64,000 bases of DNA from Clostridium transplantifaecale (GCF_900626075.1 NZ_UYZY01000001.1:806001-870000), one strand, 5' to 3'. Shown: positions 26,715 through 36,440, numbered from the stretch's first letter. Numbers and translations: made by a program. Notes: generated by a model from the letters alone, not told the origin.

Positions 26715-28001
26715 TTATATAAGGCACAAACTGATAGCCGGAATAAATGTAATTAGAAGCAGCGCCAGCAGGAAGCAGCCGATAAACGGCACGGTCTTTA
26801 CACCCAGGCGCACAACCGGGATTTCCACCAGCGGGGCCGTGACAAAGAGGTTCATTCCAAAAGGCGGAGTGACAAATCCCACAGCCAGAGCCGTAACCAT
26901 AACAACGCCCAGATGAATCGGGTCAATTCCGAATCCGGTGGCAACCGGCATGATAATCGGTGCGATAATCATAACTGCCGGTCCGACGTCCATAAACATG
27001 CCGATCAGCAGCAAAAGCAGAAGTAAAACGACAAACAGCATATATTTATTAGAAATTGTCGTCCCAATCAGCGTCTGTATCACGTTGGATGCCTTTAAGA
27101 GAATCAGAACGCGGCTGAATCCCTGAGCCAGGGCAATCATCATGAGAATCGGCGCATAGGAAGCGATGGCATCCTTAAAAAGCTGCGGGATATCCCTGAA
27201 TGTGATGCTCTTATAAACAAACAGGCATACAATCAGCGCGTAGATAACGGAAATACAGGCCGCCTCCGTGGGAGTGACGAAACCTCCATAAATACCGCCC
27301 AGAATAATGACGGGAGTCAGAAGAGCCCAGAAACCTTCCATAAAAATGTTCAGGAACCCCCTTGCCTTCAGCGCCTCATAATTGGCTGCAATTTTCTCCT
27401 TGTCCTCACCCTTTCTTTTGCAGTATAACCAGCAGTAAAACATGATGACGAAAGCGATCAGGCAGCCCGGAAGGACTCCTGCCTTAAACAGGTTTCCAAC
27501 GGATGCTCCCGTGAACAGCCCGAACATGATAAACGGGATGCTGGGAGGGATAATCACGCCCAGTCCTCCGGCCGTCGCCACAATGGCCGCCGAAAATACC
27601 TTGTCATATCCCAGACTGACCAGAATCGGGATACACATGGTTCCAACCGCCGACGCCGTAGCCGGCCCGGAACCGGAAATTGCACCGTAAAACAGGCAGG
27701 TGATGACAACGGCACAAGGGATGCCGGCCGTCCTTTTTCCAACAATAATTGCAAAAATATCAAATAAACGCTTTGAGATTCCTCCCCTTGTCATGAGGGC
27801 TCCCGACAGCATAAAGAGCGGTACCGCCAGGATCGGAGTTGTATTAAGCCCGGAAATCATTGCCTGGATAATATAGTTCATATTTCCCGGAAAGCTGCTG
27901 TTAATAAGCTGCGGAATCACTGTCGCCAGTCCCATGGCAACCGCCATCGGCAGGGCCAGGACCATTGCAACCAGAAACGCCCCAAAAACTAATCCTAACA
28001 T
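26715..28001 (-). CDS. TRAP transporter large permease (DctM)
   Basis: 428 aa with about twelve membrane helices. DctM signatures: AVPLFMLSGALMTRGGIS, GAISGSGPATASAVGTMCIP, GGLGVIIPPSIPFIMFGLFTGASVGNLF. It is the channel subunit that couples Na+ movement to uptake. Its ATG overlaps the dctQ stop. Confidence 0.96.
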   Translation of the reverse strand: MLGLVFGAFLVAMVLALPMAVAMGLATVIPQLINSSFPGNMNYIIQAMISGLNTTPILAVPLFMLSGALMTRGGISKRLFDIFAIIVGKRTAGIPCAVVITCLFYGAISGSGPATASAVGTMCIPILVSLGYDKVFSAAIVATAGGLGVIIPPSIPFIMFGLFTGASVGNLFKAGVLPGCLIAFVIMFYCWLYCKRKGEDKEKIAANYEALKARGFLNIFMEGFWALLTPVIILGGIYGGFVTPTEAACISVIYALIVCLFVYKSITFRDIPQLFKDAIASYAPILMMIALAQGFSRVLILLKASNVIQTLIGTTISNKYMLFVVLLLLLLLIGMFMDVGPAVMIIAPIIMPVATGFGIDPIHLGVVMVTALAVGFVTPPFGMNLFVTAPLVEIPVVRLGVKTVPFIGCFLLALLLITFIPAISLCLI

Positions 28002-28504
28002 TATTCTGCCACCTCCTTATTATCTTTCCTGTCTTTCTTCCAGAACCATTTCACCAAATCCTGAATCTGACGGATGACGCCTATCACGGAACCGATAAAC
28101 ACGGAGCCGTAAAGCACGTACATCGGCACTTCCATAGCCGGACTCTTCATGCCGCCCCGCACGGAATTCATCATTGCGAAATAGCCGTAATAAGAAAAAT
28201 ACGTAAAGAAAATCAGAGTGACAATGCGTCCGGCCAAATCAAATACCTTCTTAACCGAATCCGGGAAAAATCCCACCAGGATATCCACCTTCAGCATCTT
28301 ATTCTTCCGAATGCAGTAACCGATTGATAAAAATCCCGAGATAACAAATGAGAATCTGCAGAATTCCTCCGGCCACGACATTGACTCCCGATAGACAAAA
28401 CGCATGATAATCTGTGCAAACATAACTGCCGTCATGAGAATCAAAAGAATCATTAAAAGACATTCTTCAAAATTCTCATCGAACCATTTCCAAAATTTTT
28501 TCAC
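28001..28504 (-). CDS. TRAP transporter small permease (DctQ)
   Basis: 167 aa from GTG 28504, placed 8 nt after AAGGAGG (the frame opens at 28525, inside that site). Four membrane helices and the family segment SMSWPEEFCRFSFVISGFLSIGYC. It supports DctM in the membrane complex. First gene of the dctQMP-carboxylesterase transcript. Confidence 0.93.
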   Translation of the reverse strand: MKKFWKWFDENFEECLLMILLILMTAVMFAQIIMRFVYRESMSWPEEFCRFSFVISGFLSIGYCIRKNKMLKVDILVGFFPDSVKKVFDLAGRIVTLIFFTYFSYYGYFAMMNSVRGGMKSPAMEVPMYVLYGSVFIGSVIGVIRQIQDLVKWFWKKDRKDNKEVAE

Positions 28505-28629
28505 TTTGGAAACCCTCCTTTCCACTTCCCCTTATATTATTTACGGTCTGCGGCGCTGCCGCTCCTCCTGCGGATAGAGGGATTGAAAATTTCCCGTCCC
28601 CGCCGTCCGTAAAGTCAGAATAACAGGAA

Positions 28630-28653
28630 AAAGTCCGCTGGTATACGGACTTT
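28630..28653 (-). terminator. Intrinsic terminator after AraC gene
   Basis: AAAGTCCG (28630-28637), 8-nt loop, CGGACTTT (28646-28653), with Ts on both strands (seven on plus, five on minus). It lies 105 nt past the AraC stop and upstream of dctQ, so the TRAP genes need their own promoter in 28505-28629; none is clear. Confidence 0.8.
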
Positions 28654-28757
28654 TTTTGTGGAGAGCACACATTTTTCACGGTTTCCGGGGAAATGTTACC
28701 AATTCGAAAAATTGTTATTCGCGGTGAATATGAGGGTACCGGATCGTAGCTTTGCGG

Positions 28758-31076
28758 TTATGAATCCTGTCCTCCCCGGTAATTTCCCGGAGTCTGGTCC
28801 GTATATTTTTTGAATACGCGGATAAAATTCTGCACGGAGTTGAAACCGCAGCAAAAGCCGATCTCCTTGATCGTGACATTAGTAGTCCGCAGAAGCTGCC
28901 TGGCCTTTTCTACCCGGAAGGAAGCCAGATAAGCCGAAAATTTCTCCCCGCTGATTTCGTTAAAAAGTTCGCTGAGATAAGAAGCGCTGATTCCAATATG
29001 TTCGCATACGTCATTTAATGACAGATTGCTGTCGGCGTAATTCTGTGCAATATATTCTTTTGCCAGCTTCACATACCGGTAGCTGTTCTTTTTGTTATAG
29101 GTGTGCAGAAGCCCGACGGCGATCCTGGCATTTTCAAGGACACGCGCCGACAGCTCTTCCCTGGTTGAAAGTTCCCCCAGCGCCGTCACCGCATGGACCG
29201 ATTCCAGAAGTTCCTGCTCTTCCTCATTTAATGGCAGTGTTATGACTTTCTCCGTCAGCTCGTCCAAAAAAAGCTGGGCCATATTTCTGAATTCCGCTAA
29301 ATCCGTGATATCGCGTTTCAAATCGGACAGAATCTGGCCGAGCAAGTTTTCCGTCTCCGCCCGGTTGCCCTGGGAAGCCTGCTCCACCAGAGCCTTTGTC
29401 CTCTCCTGGCAATAACGGCGGTTGACAATCCGGTCCGTATCCCGGTCGTTCTCTTCTTCCTGTTCTACCTCGCTGCTGTCCAGATACTGCTGATACTGAA
29501 GTTTCCCCACCGCCTCTTTATAGGCGTAACGGATATCCATGATATTCTGGTAAATACTGCCCCGCTCCAGCTGAATCCCATAAGGAATTTTCTCCCCCAG
29601 CTGCTGCAAAAGCCTGGACAGCTTCGCACATTCCCGCTTAATTGCCACCACAGGGTAATCCGGCGGAAATCCCATGACAATACCCACGATCATTTTCTCG
29701 GTGCGGATATCGTAAATATGGTAATCCAAAATCTCAATCCCCTCCACCAGTTTCTTGATGGACAGCAGATGCAGGTTCAGCTCCACATCGGTTCCTTTTC
29801 TCTCCCTGGGTTCGCTGAGTTTGCAGGCCAGAACCAGGTAGCGGCTGTTCACCAGGATCGGATTGCCCACTCCTTCCAGAATTTCGCGGACCCGCTCCTC
29901 CTCAATCGTCTTTCCCACCATCAGGTTTTTAAGCATGGAGTCCAGGATTTCCGGGGCAATATTGGCAATCACTCCCTTGAGCTGGCTCTGCTGGTCCATG
30001 GCATCGCAGTAAGCTCCCTCCAGAAAATCAATTTCCGTATCTCCCGACTGTTTTTCCCTGCCGTCGGCCTGGGTTACCAGCTTCATCAGCCGGTTGATGG
30101 GACGGTAAATGAAATAACTGATATAGTAATCAAACACAATACTCAGCGCCAGGAAAACCAGCGCCGCCATAAGATACATGGGCAGGACATCCATAACTCT
30201 CACGGATAGATTTCCCGTATCGAGCGGCATCAGATAAATCCGGCCGGTCTCCGGCGAATCATAGCGGTAAAATCCCCTGGTACTGTGCCCTGCCAGCTCC
30301 GCCAGATTTTCCTGGCTGATAAACATCCCGTCATTTTCCCAATCCGGGTTTATCGTGTCATAGGCAAGCAGATCTTCAAAAAATGCCTCCCGGTTCTCAT
30401 CATAAATGTAAATTTTTGTCTCCCCCGACGCTCCCTTAAGCCCCAGCGTACTTCCGAGCGCCTGTACATTCAATTCATACATCAGCGTCCCGATATGGGA
30501 GGCAATGTTCAAATCCTGCATAACCAGGATCCGCCCTTCTTTTGACATCACCGTGGTCGTGGTCATCGTGCCGGTCTTTCTACTGATTTTCTGCCGGTCC
30601 GGCGCCTGTTCCTCCAGATGCTCCCTGAGAATAGGCCAGTCCTCAAACTCCTCCGCCTGAAAAATCGACTCACTGTCCCGGATTTCACCGGCCAGGGGCG
30701 AATACAGACAGGCGCTCTGCACCAGCTCGCTTCCGCTTCCGATGGACTTAAGCTGGCGTCCAATCCGGTAATCGCGTTCCGGAGCGACGCGCCCGGGAGA
30801 TATCATATATGTAATAAAATCATTGCTCCACATCATCTGGGCCATGTTCTGGCCCAGTACATTGATAAGCAGCTCCATCGATTCATCCGTCTGTTTCAAG
30901 CGGCTCACCCCCGACAGCGCCGCCTGCTTCCTGTAGTTCTGGCTGATCATATTGTTCATCCAGAATCCCATAAAAAGTACCATCCCCAGGGACAGCAGAA
31001 TCAGTCCCATAAAAATTCTCGCAAACAGGCTGTTCTTTATTTTACAGAAGCAGCCTGAAACACTGAAATGTCCCAT
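28758..31076 (-). CDS. AraC-type regulator with membrane sensor domain
   Basis: About 772 aa from ATG 31076, with GGGGAG 8 nt upstream. Layout: membrane helix (residues 18-40), extracellular sensor of about 250 aa, second helix near 290-310, linker with coiled coil, and C-terminal AraC double HTH (DSNLSLNDVCEHIGISASYL and TIKEIGFCCGFNSVQNFIRV, ending YTDQTPGNYRG). This class (YesN-like one-piece sensors) senses external carbohydrates or organic compounds and activates neighbouring uptake genes; here the TRAP operon directly downstream. Its own promoter carries the LysR-type box. Confidence 0.9.
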   Translation of the reverse strand: MGHFSVSGCFCKIKNSLFARIFMGLILLSLGMVLFMGFWMNNMISQNYRKQAALSGVSRLKQTDESMELLINVLGQNMAQMMWSNDFITYMISPGRVAPERDYRIGRQLKSIGSGSELVQSACLYSPLAGEIRDSESIFQAEEFEDWPILREHLEEQAPDRQKISRKTGTMTTTTVMSKEGRILVMQDLNIASHIGTLMYELNVQALGSTLGLKGASGETKIYIYDENREAFFEDLLAYDTINPDWENDGMFISQENLAELAGHSTRGFYRYDSPETGRIYLMPLDTGNLSVRVMDVLPMYLMAALVFLALSIVFDYYISYFIYRPINRLMKLVTQADGREKQSGDTEIDFLEGAYCDAMDQQSQLKGVIANIAPEILDSMLKNLMVGKTIEEERVREILEGVGNPILVNSRYLVLACKLSEPRERKGTDVELNLHLLSIKKLVEGIEILDYHIYDIRTEKMIVGIVMGFPPDYPVVAIKRECAKLSRLLQQLGEKIPYGIQLERGSIYQNIMDIRYAYKEAVGKLQYQQYLDSSEVEQEEENDRDTDRIVNRRYCQERTKALVEQASQGNRAETENLLGQILSDLKRDITDLAEFRNMAQLFLDELTEKVITLPLNEEEQELLESVHAVTALGELSTREELSARVLENARIAVGLLHTYNKKNSYRYVKLAKEYIAQNYADSNLSLNDVCEHIGISASYLSELFNEISGEKFSAYLASFRVEKARQLLRTTNVTIKEIGFCCGFNSVQNFIRVFKKYTDQTPGNYRGGQDS

Positions 31077-31153
31077 ACATTTTTCTCCCCTGGCCATTTT
31101 CTGCCGGTATTTTTCTGCATTTTGGCCGTAATATCCCCATTTTTATCATTTTC

Positions 31154-31217
31154 AGTATAACGATTCCCTTTGGACATGTCTAATACCAGTATTCTTTTGT
31201 GTTGATAGAGGGATTCT
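31154..31217 (-). promoter_or_regulatory. Promoter with LysR-type box, AraC gene
   Basis: On the minus strand: ATAGA-N5-TCTAT palindrome (T-N11-A), then GGTATTAGAC (TTAGAC at 31178-31183), 18 bp, then TATACT-GAAA (-10 at 31154-31159). It aligns without gaps over 42 bp (34 identical) to the aldehyde dehydrogenase promoter and has the same spacing. The divergent LysR gene begins about 130 nt away and is the likely regulator. Confidence 0.65.
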
Positions 31218-31345
31218 ATGATAGAGGCGGTTTTTGTAGAAATCCGCTGTAGCTTATGATATAATCCAATGAGAAACCTGCGCTTATTGGATTTAAGTTC
31301 TGAATTCAGATGTGGGCGTGATACATAAAAAAGGACGGTGTCATC

Positions 31346-32242
31346 ATGACTTTGCTGCAATTACAATATTTTGACACTCTGGCCCGTGTGCTTCATTATA
31401 CACATGCGGCGGAGGAACTTCATATCGCACAGCCGAGCCTCAGCTACTCCATCAACGAGCTGGAGAAAGAGCTGGGTGTCAAGCTGTTTGAGAAACAAAA
31501 CCGGAAAATCTGTCTGACTGACTACGGCGAACGTTTTCTGCCCTATGTACAGAAATCCCTGATGCTGATGGAGGAGGGAACCAATACATTAAAGCAGATG
31601 GCCGGCACCGCCCCGCTTGTGGTGCGCCTCGGATATTTCCATTCCATCTCGTCCTCCCTGATTCCATCCATGGTTGAGGAGGTTTACCGCCTTCCCGAGA
31701 ATCAGCAGATCCGGTTCCATTTTACCGAGGACACTTCTTTTGATATTTTCAGCCTTCTAAAGAACGGAAAACTGGATCTGGCATTCTGCACCCACCGCGA
31801 TGAATGGGCTGATTCCATCACGATTATGAAACAGCCCCTGTACCTCGCCGTTCCTCTGGAGCACCCTTTGGCCGGCCGCTCCTATGTCACCTTTGAAGAC
31901 TTTGCCAGGGAACCGCTTGTGATGCTCGATAAGGCCAGCAGTCTGCGCAAACAGCTCGACCACGTATTCACCCAGCGCGGCGTAATACCCAATGTCGTTT
32001 TTGAGGTCCGGGAATGTAATGCCGCCCTCCAGTATGTGGCCCTGAAATTCGGCGTATCGATTCTGCCCGAGGTACCGGCCATGAAGACAGAGCGCGTGAG
32101 GGCGATTCCGATTGACGATAAGGGAAAAGAATTCCTCCGGACCGTTTATCTCTCCTGGGATCGGAGCCGGCCTCTCACCCCGGCCGTACAGCGCGTACGC
32201 AATCTGATTGTACAGCGGTATGCCTGCTCTTCTCCCGGCTGA
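31346..32242 (+). CDS. LysR-family transcriptional regulator
   Basis: 298 aa. N-terminal winged HTH (YFDTLARVLHYTHAAEELHI, then AQPSLSYSINELEKELGVKL) and a C-terminal LysR substrate-binding region with LDLAFCTHRDEWADSI and a PLYLAVPLEHPLAG segment. AAAGGACGG precedes ATG. It is divergent from the AraC sensor and faces a T-N11-A box, the usual position for autoregulation and activation of the divergent gene. Confidence 0.93.
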   Translation: MTLLQLQYFDTLARVLHYTHAAEELHIAQPSLSYSINELEKELGVKLFEKQNRKICLTDYGERFLPYVQKSLMLMEEGTNTLKQMAGTAPLVVRLGYFHSISSSLIPSMVEEVYRLPENQQIRFHFTEDTSFDIFSLLKNGKLDLAFCTHRDEWADSITIMKQPLYLAVPLEHPLAGRSYVTFEDFAREPLVMLDKASSLRKQLDHVFTQRGVIPNVVFEVRECNAALQYVALKFGVSILPEVPAMKTERVRAIPIDDKGKEFLRTVYLSWDRSRPLTPAVQRVRNLIVQRYACSSPG

Positions 32243-32268
32243 TGGGACATGTAATAAGAATATTATAT

Positions 32269-33261
32269 TTATTCTTTAGGAAAACGGATGACAAATACCG
32301 CGCCGCCCTGCGGGTGGTTCTTTGCGGTAATTGTCCCGCCCTGCCGTATGATAATCATCCTGGATAGAGCCAGGCCAATCCCATATCCCGCCTTATTTGT
32401 GCTCTTACCGCGATAAAACCGGTCAAACAGACGGGGCAGCTCTTCCGTTTTAAAACCTGCGCCGCTGTCATGAATGCTTATTTCTGTATACAGCAGATTC
32501 TCCGTGCAGGAAATCTGCAATTTACCGTGATCTCCCACACTTTCCATACAGTTTTTGAGAAGGTTCTGGACTGCTTCCGAAAGCCAGCCGGAATCTCCCC
32601 GAATGGATACTCCCGGCTGTACGTCCTTCTCCACTTCTATTTCATGCAGCTCCATAAAGATGAGAAACGGCCGGAGCGCAGCGTTAATTATGGCGTTTAC
32701 ATCGACCGGCTCACTCTGAAATTCTACAACCCCCGCATCCAGACGAGATATTTTTAACAGGGAGGTAATCAGCCAGTCCATCCGCGTAAGCAATTCTTCG
32801 GTTTCGCGCACAAATGACTTCCGTTCCTGCTCATCCCTGCAATTTTCCATCAAAGACAGTGTGAGATTGGCGGATGTCAGCGGCGTGCGGAGCTGATGGG
32901 CAATATCGGCCAGAGAATCGGCCAGATGGATCTTCTCTTTTTTCAGGGCATCGTTCTGTTCCCGGATGCGCAGCATCATTTTCGTGATTTCGCTGTGCAG
33001 AATGGAGAGTTCTCCCTCATCCAGAGCATCAATCTCCAGCCGGTCGGCATTGTGAAGCACCAGATCGATCTGGTTGGAAAGCCGGGCGATGCTGTTATAT
33101 CTGGCTTTGGTAAACACACAAAAGGAAGCGCCAAAGGCGGCGGCGGAAAAAGCGGCCAGAAATCCGGCGGCCGTATTCATCAGAAAGCCAAGTAATGTAA
33201 CGGCTGCCGCCATCACGGCATATACGATGGCAAACCTCCGGAATTCCCTGTTTCTAAGCAT
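32269..33261 (-). CDS. Sensor histidine kinase
   Basis: 330 aa from ATG 33261 (GGGGG at 6 nt; ATG 33267 also in frame). Two close N-terminal helices with almost no external loop, so it may sense within the membrane or through a partner. HisKA: ADIAHQLRTPLTSANL with His near residue 120. HATPase: NLLKNCMES, DSGAGF, GYGIGLALSRMI. It overlaps its response regulator by 8 nt. No BceAB-like transporter is adjacent. Confidence 0.92.
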   Translation of the reverse strand: MLRNREFRRFAIVYAVMAAAVTLLGFLMNTAAGFLAAFSAAAFGASFCVFTKARYNSIARLSNQIDLVLHNADRLEIDALDEGELSILHSEITKMMLRIREQNDALKKEKIHLADSLADIAHQLRTPLTSANLTLSLMENCRDEQERKSFVRETEELLTRMDWLITSLLKISRLDAGVVEFQSEPVDVNAIINAALRPFLIFMELHEIEVEKDVQPGVSIRGDSGWLSEAVQNLLKNCMESVGDHGKLQISCTENLLYTEISIHDSGAGFKTEELPRLFDRFYRGKSTNKAGYGIGLALSRMIIIRQGGTITAKNHPQGGAVFVIRFPKE

Positions 33262-33937
33262 TCCCATCCCCCAATCTATATCCCGTTCCCCGGACCGTCA
33301 GAATGATACGCGGGTTTGCCGGATCATCCTCCGTTTTCTCCCGCAGGCGTTTGATGTATACGGTCAATGTATTGTCATTGACAAACTCTCCCGCCGCATC
33401 CCACAGTTCATCAAGCAGACGCCCCCTCGTTATGATACTTTGGGGATTGTTAATAAACACCAGCAGCAGACGGTATTCCAAAGCGGAAAGAAAAATTTCG
33501 CTGCCGTTCTTTTTTACAATGCCGCTTGCCGTATCGACACGCAGACCGCAGATTTCAAATACCGAACCGCTGCGTCCCCTTTTTCTCAGGGCGGTGCCAA
33601 TCCGCGCAATTAACTCCCGAGGCCGGAACGGCTTGGTAATATAATCGTCCGCGCCCATGTTCAACCCGGTAACCACGCTCGCCTCATCACCGGAAGCCGT
33701 CAGAAAGATTACCGGAATATCCTGCGCCTCTTTAATTTCCGTATATACGGTAAAACCATTTCCGTCGGGCAGGGTAATGTCGATCAGCGCCAGGTCAAAT
33801 TTATTGCTGGCCGCCACGGCGGAAGCTTCTCCGCGCGTAGAAGCATGGATGACCGTATATCCCTCCGAACGGAGCAAAAGTATAAGGTTTTTAGCGATTG
33901 CTTTATCGTCCTCAACCAGAAAAATCCGTTGCATCAT
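33254..33937 (-). CDS. OmpR-family response regulator
   Basis: 227 aa. Receiver with VEDDKAI, phospho-acceptor in LALIDITLPDGNG (about D53), KPF lysine; C-terminal winged helix (SALEYRLLLVFINNPQSIIT and VRGTGYRLGDGNA). It forms a two-gene operon with the kinase. Five tandem 11-bp repeats at 35036-35090 are a possible target for this family of regulators. Confidence 0.94.
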   Translation of the reverse strand: MMQRIFLVEDDKAIAKNLILLLRSEGYTVIHASTRGEASAVAASNKFDLALIDITLPDGNGFTVYTEIKEAQDIPVIFLTASGDEASVVTGLNMGADDYITKPFRPRELIARIGTALRKRGRSGSVFEICGLRVDTASGIVKKNGSEIFLSALEYRLLLVFINNPQSIITRGRLLDELWDAAGEFVNDNTLTVYIKRLREKTEDDPANPRIILTVRGTGYRLGDGNA

Positions 33938-33983
33938 CCGTCTCTCCTGTCCATGTCTGAAGATACGGGCCGCCGCATTTAAA

Positions 33984-34008
33984 GAGGGCGCCCAATCCGA
34001 ACGCCCTC
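33984..34008 (-). terminator. Weak hairpin after second LysR gene
   Basis: GAGGGCG (33984-33990) and CGCCCTC (34002-34008) pair, followed on the minus strand by TTTAAAT. Possibly the end of the LysR transcript; poor T-run. Confidence 0.4.
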
Positions 34009-34034
34009 CCTGGCTGCCGCCTGTATCGTATTCC

Positions 34035-34952
34035 TTAACGTATCAGCATCCCGTGATGCTCCAGATACTGATCAAACACCTCTCCGCTGCGGATAATATA
34101 ATCCCTGAAATATTTTGCAGCCGGAGGGATATAGCGTTCCTTATTCCACTGCAGATAAATCCTCCGCTGGGGTATATCGTTGGCAATAGGAAGAATCTTT
34201 GTATTATACGGAGCCCCTGCCAGAGGATATGGCACAATCGATACTCCCCGCCTGGCTGCCACCAGGCCGTAGATAATCTGATCATTCGGCGTCTCTGAAA
34301 CAACATTGGGGCGGATCCCCATCTCGCCAAACAGTTTCTCAAGCTGGCCGCGAAGCTGCGCATTATTATCAAAGGCAATAAAATTCTCACCATCCAGCTT
34401 TTTCAAATCCACTTTCTCTTCCCCGGCCAGTTCATGGCCTTCAGGGACCAGGACAACCAATTGATGCGTGCCGATATAGGCCGCGTCTATCTGCGGATAA
34501 CTCAGCCTGGTCCCAAGGATCAGATCCACCGAACCGTCCAGAAGTTTTCCCTGTATCCCTTTCCAGATTTCCTGGCTGTACTGAAACTGCACCTCCAGGC
34601 GGTTTGTCTCGGACTGATACCGCACCATAAGATCGGTGGCAAACTGGGCAATCGACTGAAACCCGGCCAGAACAATCGTTCCCACATTCGGATCAATATA
34701 CTCCTTCAGTGTCGTGATACCTGCTTCCAGGGAATTGATTGTCTGCTGAACATAAGGAAGAAAGATTTCTCCGTATTTTGTCAGCTTAATATTGCGGCCC
34801 TTCCGCTCAAACAGCTCCGCTCCCAGTTCTTCCTCCAGCTCTTTAATGGCATGGCTCAAATTGGACTGGCTGACATGAAGCTGCTCCGCCGCCCTGGTAT
34901 AATGTTCCAGTTCTGCGATTGTATTAAAATAATACAGCCACTGTAAATTCAT
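34035..34952 (-). CDS. LysR-family transcriptional regulator
   Basis: 305 aa. HTH segment YFNTIAELEHYTRAAEQLHV then SQSNLSHAIKELEEELGAEL; effector region with LDGSVDLILGTRLSYPQID and LVVLVPEGHELAGEE. GGAGGAGT precedes ATG. No divergent partner lies within 150 bp; the gene upstream on the same strand is DUF1905. Five 11-bp repeats stand 84-138 bp before its start and may control it. Regulon unknown. Confidence 0.92.
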   Translation of the reverse strand: MNLQWLYYFNTIAELEHYTRAAEQLHVSQSNLSHAIKELEEELGAELFERKGRNIKLTKYGEIFLPYVQQTINSLEAGITTLKEYIDPNVGTIVLAGFQSIAQFATDLMVRYQSETNRLEVQFQYSQEIWKGIQGKLLDGSVDLILGTRLSYPQIDAAYIGTHQLVVLVPEGHELAGEEKVDLKKLDGENFIAFDNNAQLRGQLEKLFGEMGIRPNVVSETPNDQIIYGLVAARRGVSIVPYPLAGAPYNTKILPIANDIPQRRIYLQWNKERYIPPAAKYFRDYIIRSGEVFDQYLEHHGMLIR

Positions 34953-35035
34953 ATATTACTCCTCCCCACAATCATCCTGTCCTTATCTTTCTATTATCCA
35001 TGATTTTCGGAAAAAGTTCAACTGATTTATAGTTT

Positions 35036-35090
35036 GACGGCGTTAGATTGCCGTTAGTTTACTGTTAATTTACTGTCAGTTTGCTGTCAG
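35036..35090. repeat. Five tandem 11-bp imperfect repeats
   Basis: Units of exactly 11 bp: GACGGCGTTAG, ATTGCCGTTAG, TTTACTGTTAA, TTTACTGTCAG, TTTGCTGTCAG (consensus about TTTgCtGTtAG). One helical turn spacing puts every unit on the same DNA face, as in operator arrays for OmpR-type regulators. The array stands between DUF1905 and the LysR start. Confidence 0.7.
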
Positions 35091-35114
35091 TTAGAGATTT
35101 CTGCGTGCATTTTG

Positions 35115-35381
35115 CTATCGCTCTTTAAGGCAGACATGAAGCCTGTCTCCGGGCTGTTTACCCGTAGCCGTACGGATATCTTTCCGAATTCCCAGAATGT
35201 GTCCCGGCGTTCCCATACGCACGATACTGCCCTCGTAAGGCACCCCGTCAAATTCAGCATAAACCTTGACCCTGCCCCTGCCAAATTCTTCTTTCACATC
35301 AAATGGGATATTAATATAAGCTCCATCTATACCGGGTACTTTTTGTATTACGGCATCAAATTCATATGTTTTTCCGGTCAT
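35115..35381 (-). CDS. DUF1905 domain protein
   Basis: 88 aa, a complete DUF1905 domain: [60 protein letters not shown]. This beta-barrel family has no agreed biochemical function and is often fused or linked to bacteriocin-type YdeI proteins. GGAGG is 5-6 nt before ATG. Apparently a single-gene unit. Confidence 0.9.
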   Translation of the reverse strand: MTGKTYEFDAVIQKVPGIDGAYINIPFDVKEEFGRGRVKVYAEFDGVPYEGSIVRMGTPGHILGIRKDIRTATGKQPGDRLHVCLKER

Positions 35382-35534
35382 ATTTTCCTCCGCTTTTCTT
35401 AATCATTAAATCCTGCTGCTTTCATGTTGTTATTTTAAATTATTTCCGATCTCCCTATTCTTTATCCGAAGCAGATTGTATGAATCAGTGCATAGTTGTT
35501 AAGTGATACAGACAGAGTACCATCCCCGCTGTAA

Positions 35535-35563
35535 TATACAATCGCTGCTTTATATGGTATAAT
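35535..35563 (+). promoter_or_regulatory. Extended -10 promoter for zinc-ribbon gene
   Basis: TATACA at 35535-35540, 17 bp, and TGG-TATAAT with -10 at 35558-35563. It stands 86 bp before GTG 35649. Confidence 0.7.
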
Positions 35564-35648
35564 TTATAAAAACATCCGAATAGACCGCCTGAACTGAGGG
35601 GCGGATTTCCTCTGTTTTAATAAATTCATTGTGGAAGGAGGCGGTACT

Positions 35649-36380
35649 GTGAAATGCAGAAGATGTGGGGAAACTTTTGAGGGAAATTACTGTCCTGTCT
35701 GTGGAGAAGCCGTCAAAAAGGAAGCGGCTCCGCTGAAGCCGGCCTCTAATGATTATGTATCATCAAAGCAAAAGCGGGTAACGGAGAAGCGAAGTCTGTA
35801 CCAAACCTCCGTTTTTACAGCGGCAGCATTGTTTCTTTGTTTTCCACTCGGATTGTTCTTGATGTGGAAATACCGGAAATTTAACAAAACAGCCAGAACG
35901 GTGATAACCGTCCTTTGTTCCATATGCTCGGTACTGCTCATTCTCTCCGTCCAAAGTTTAGTTATACACGGGACTCCCCTCTTTTATAAGGGAGTTCAGG
36001 ATATTGTCGGCAATGATGGAGCACCCGGTGTGTTAGATATTTTGAAAATCGACGAAACCGGTAAAGCCCGGGCAGACAGCACGGCGGACGAAACTGAATC
36101 TGCGCCTGATATTGAAAAATACTCCTCTATCGTTAAACAGGAACTGAGCCGTTTTCTTACGGATCTGACTTACTCAAAATCATCCGATGACTGGATTATT
36201 TCTGAAAATGGCGCTGTGACCACTATCCTGACCAGGGTAAGAGACAGTTCCGGAGAAATGAAAGCAGTGACGGTAAAGATCAAATATGAAACCGGCCAAA
36301 AATATTATGAGCCGCTTCGTATCGAATACGACGGTGAGCTGCTGTTCGACGGAGAAATCCTGTTTCAGGATCCGGTATAA
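35649..36380 (+). CDS. Zinc-ribbon membrane protein
   Basis: 243 aa from GTG 35649, which has AAGGAGG 7 nt upstream (an in-frame GTG at 35631 precedes that site). The N-terminus is a zinc ribbon, CRRCGETFEGNYCPVCG (two CxxC pairs), followed by a basic linker, two membrane helices (about residues 52-72 and 80-105), and an extracellular C-terminal domain of about 130 aa (SRFLTDLTYSKSSDDWIISE...). The type resembles membrane proteins annotated 'zinc-ribbon domain' in Clostridia; function unknown. Confidence 0.82.
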   Translation: MKCRRCGETFEGNYCPVCGEAVKKEAAPLKPASNDYVSSKQKRVTEKRSLYQTSVFTAAALFLCFPLGLFLMWKYRKFNKTARTVITVLCSICSVLLILSVQSLVIHGTPLFYKGVQDIVGNDGAPGVLDILKIDETGKARADSTADETESAPDIEKYSSIVKQELSRFLTDLTYSKSSDDWIISENGAVTTILTRVRDSSGEMKAVTVKIKYETGQKYYEPLRIEYDGELLFDGEILFQDPV

Positions 36381-36440
36381 AAGGTATTGTATAGAAAGTC
36401 TTTATGATTTTTATTTTTTATTTATTGTCCGGTCAAACTT

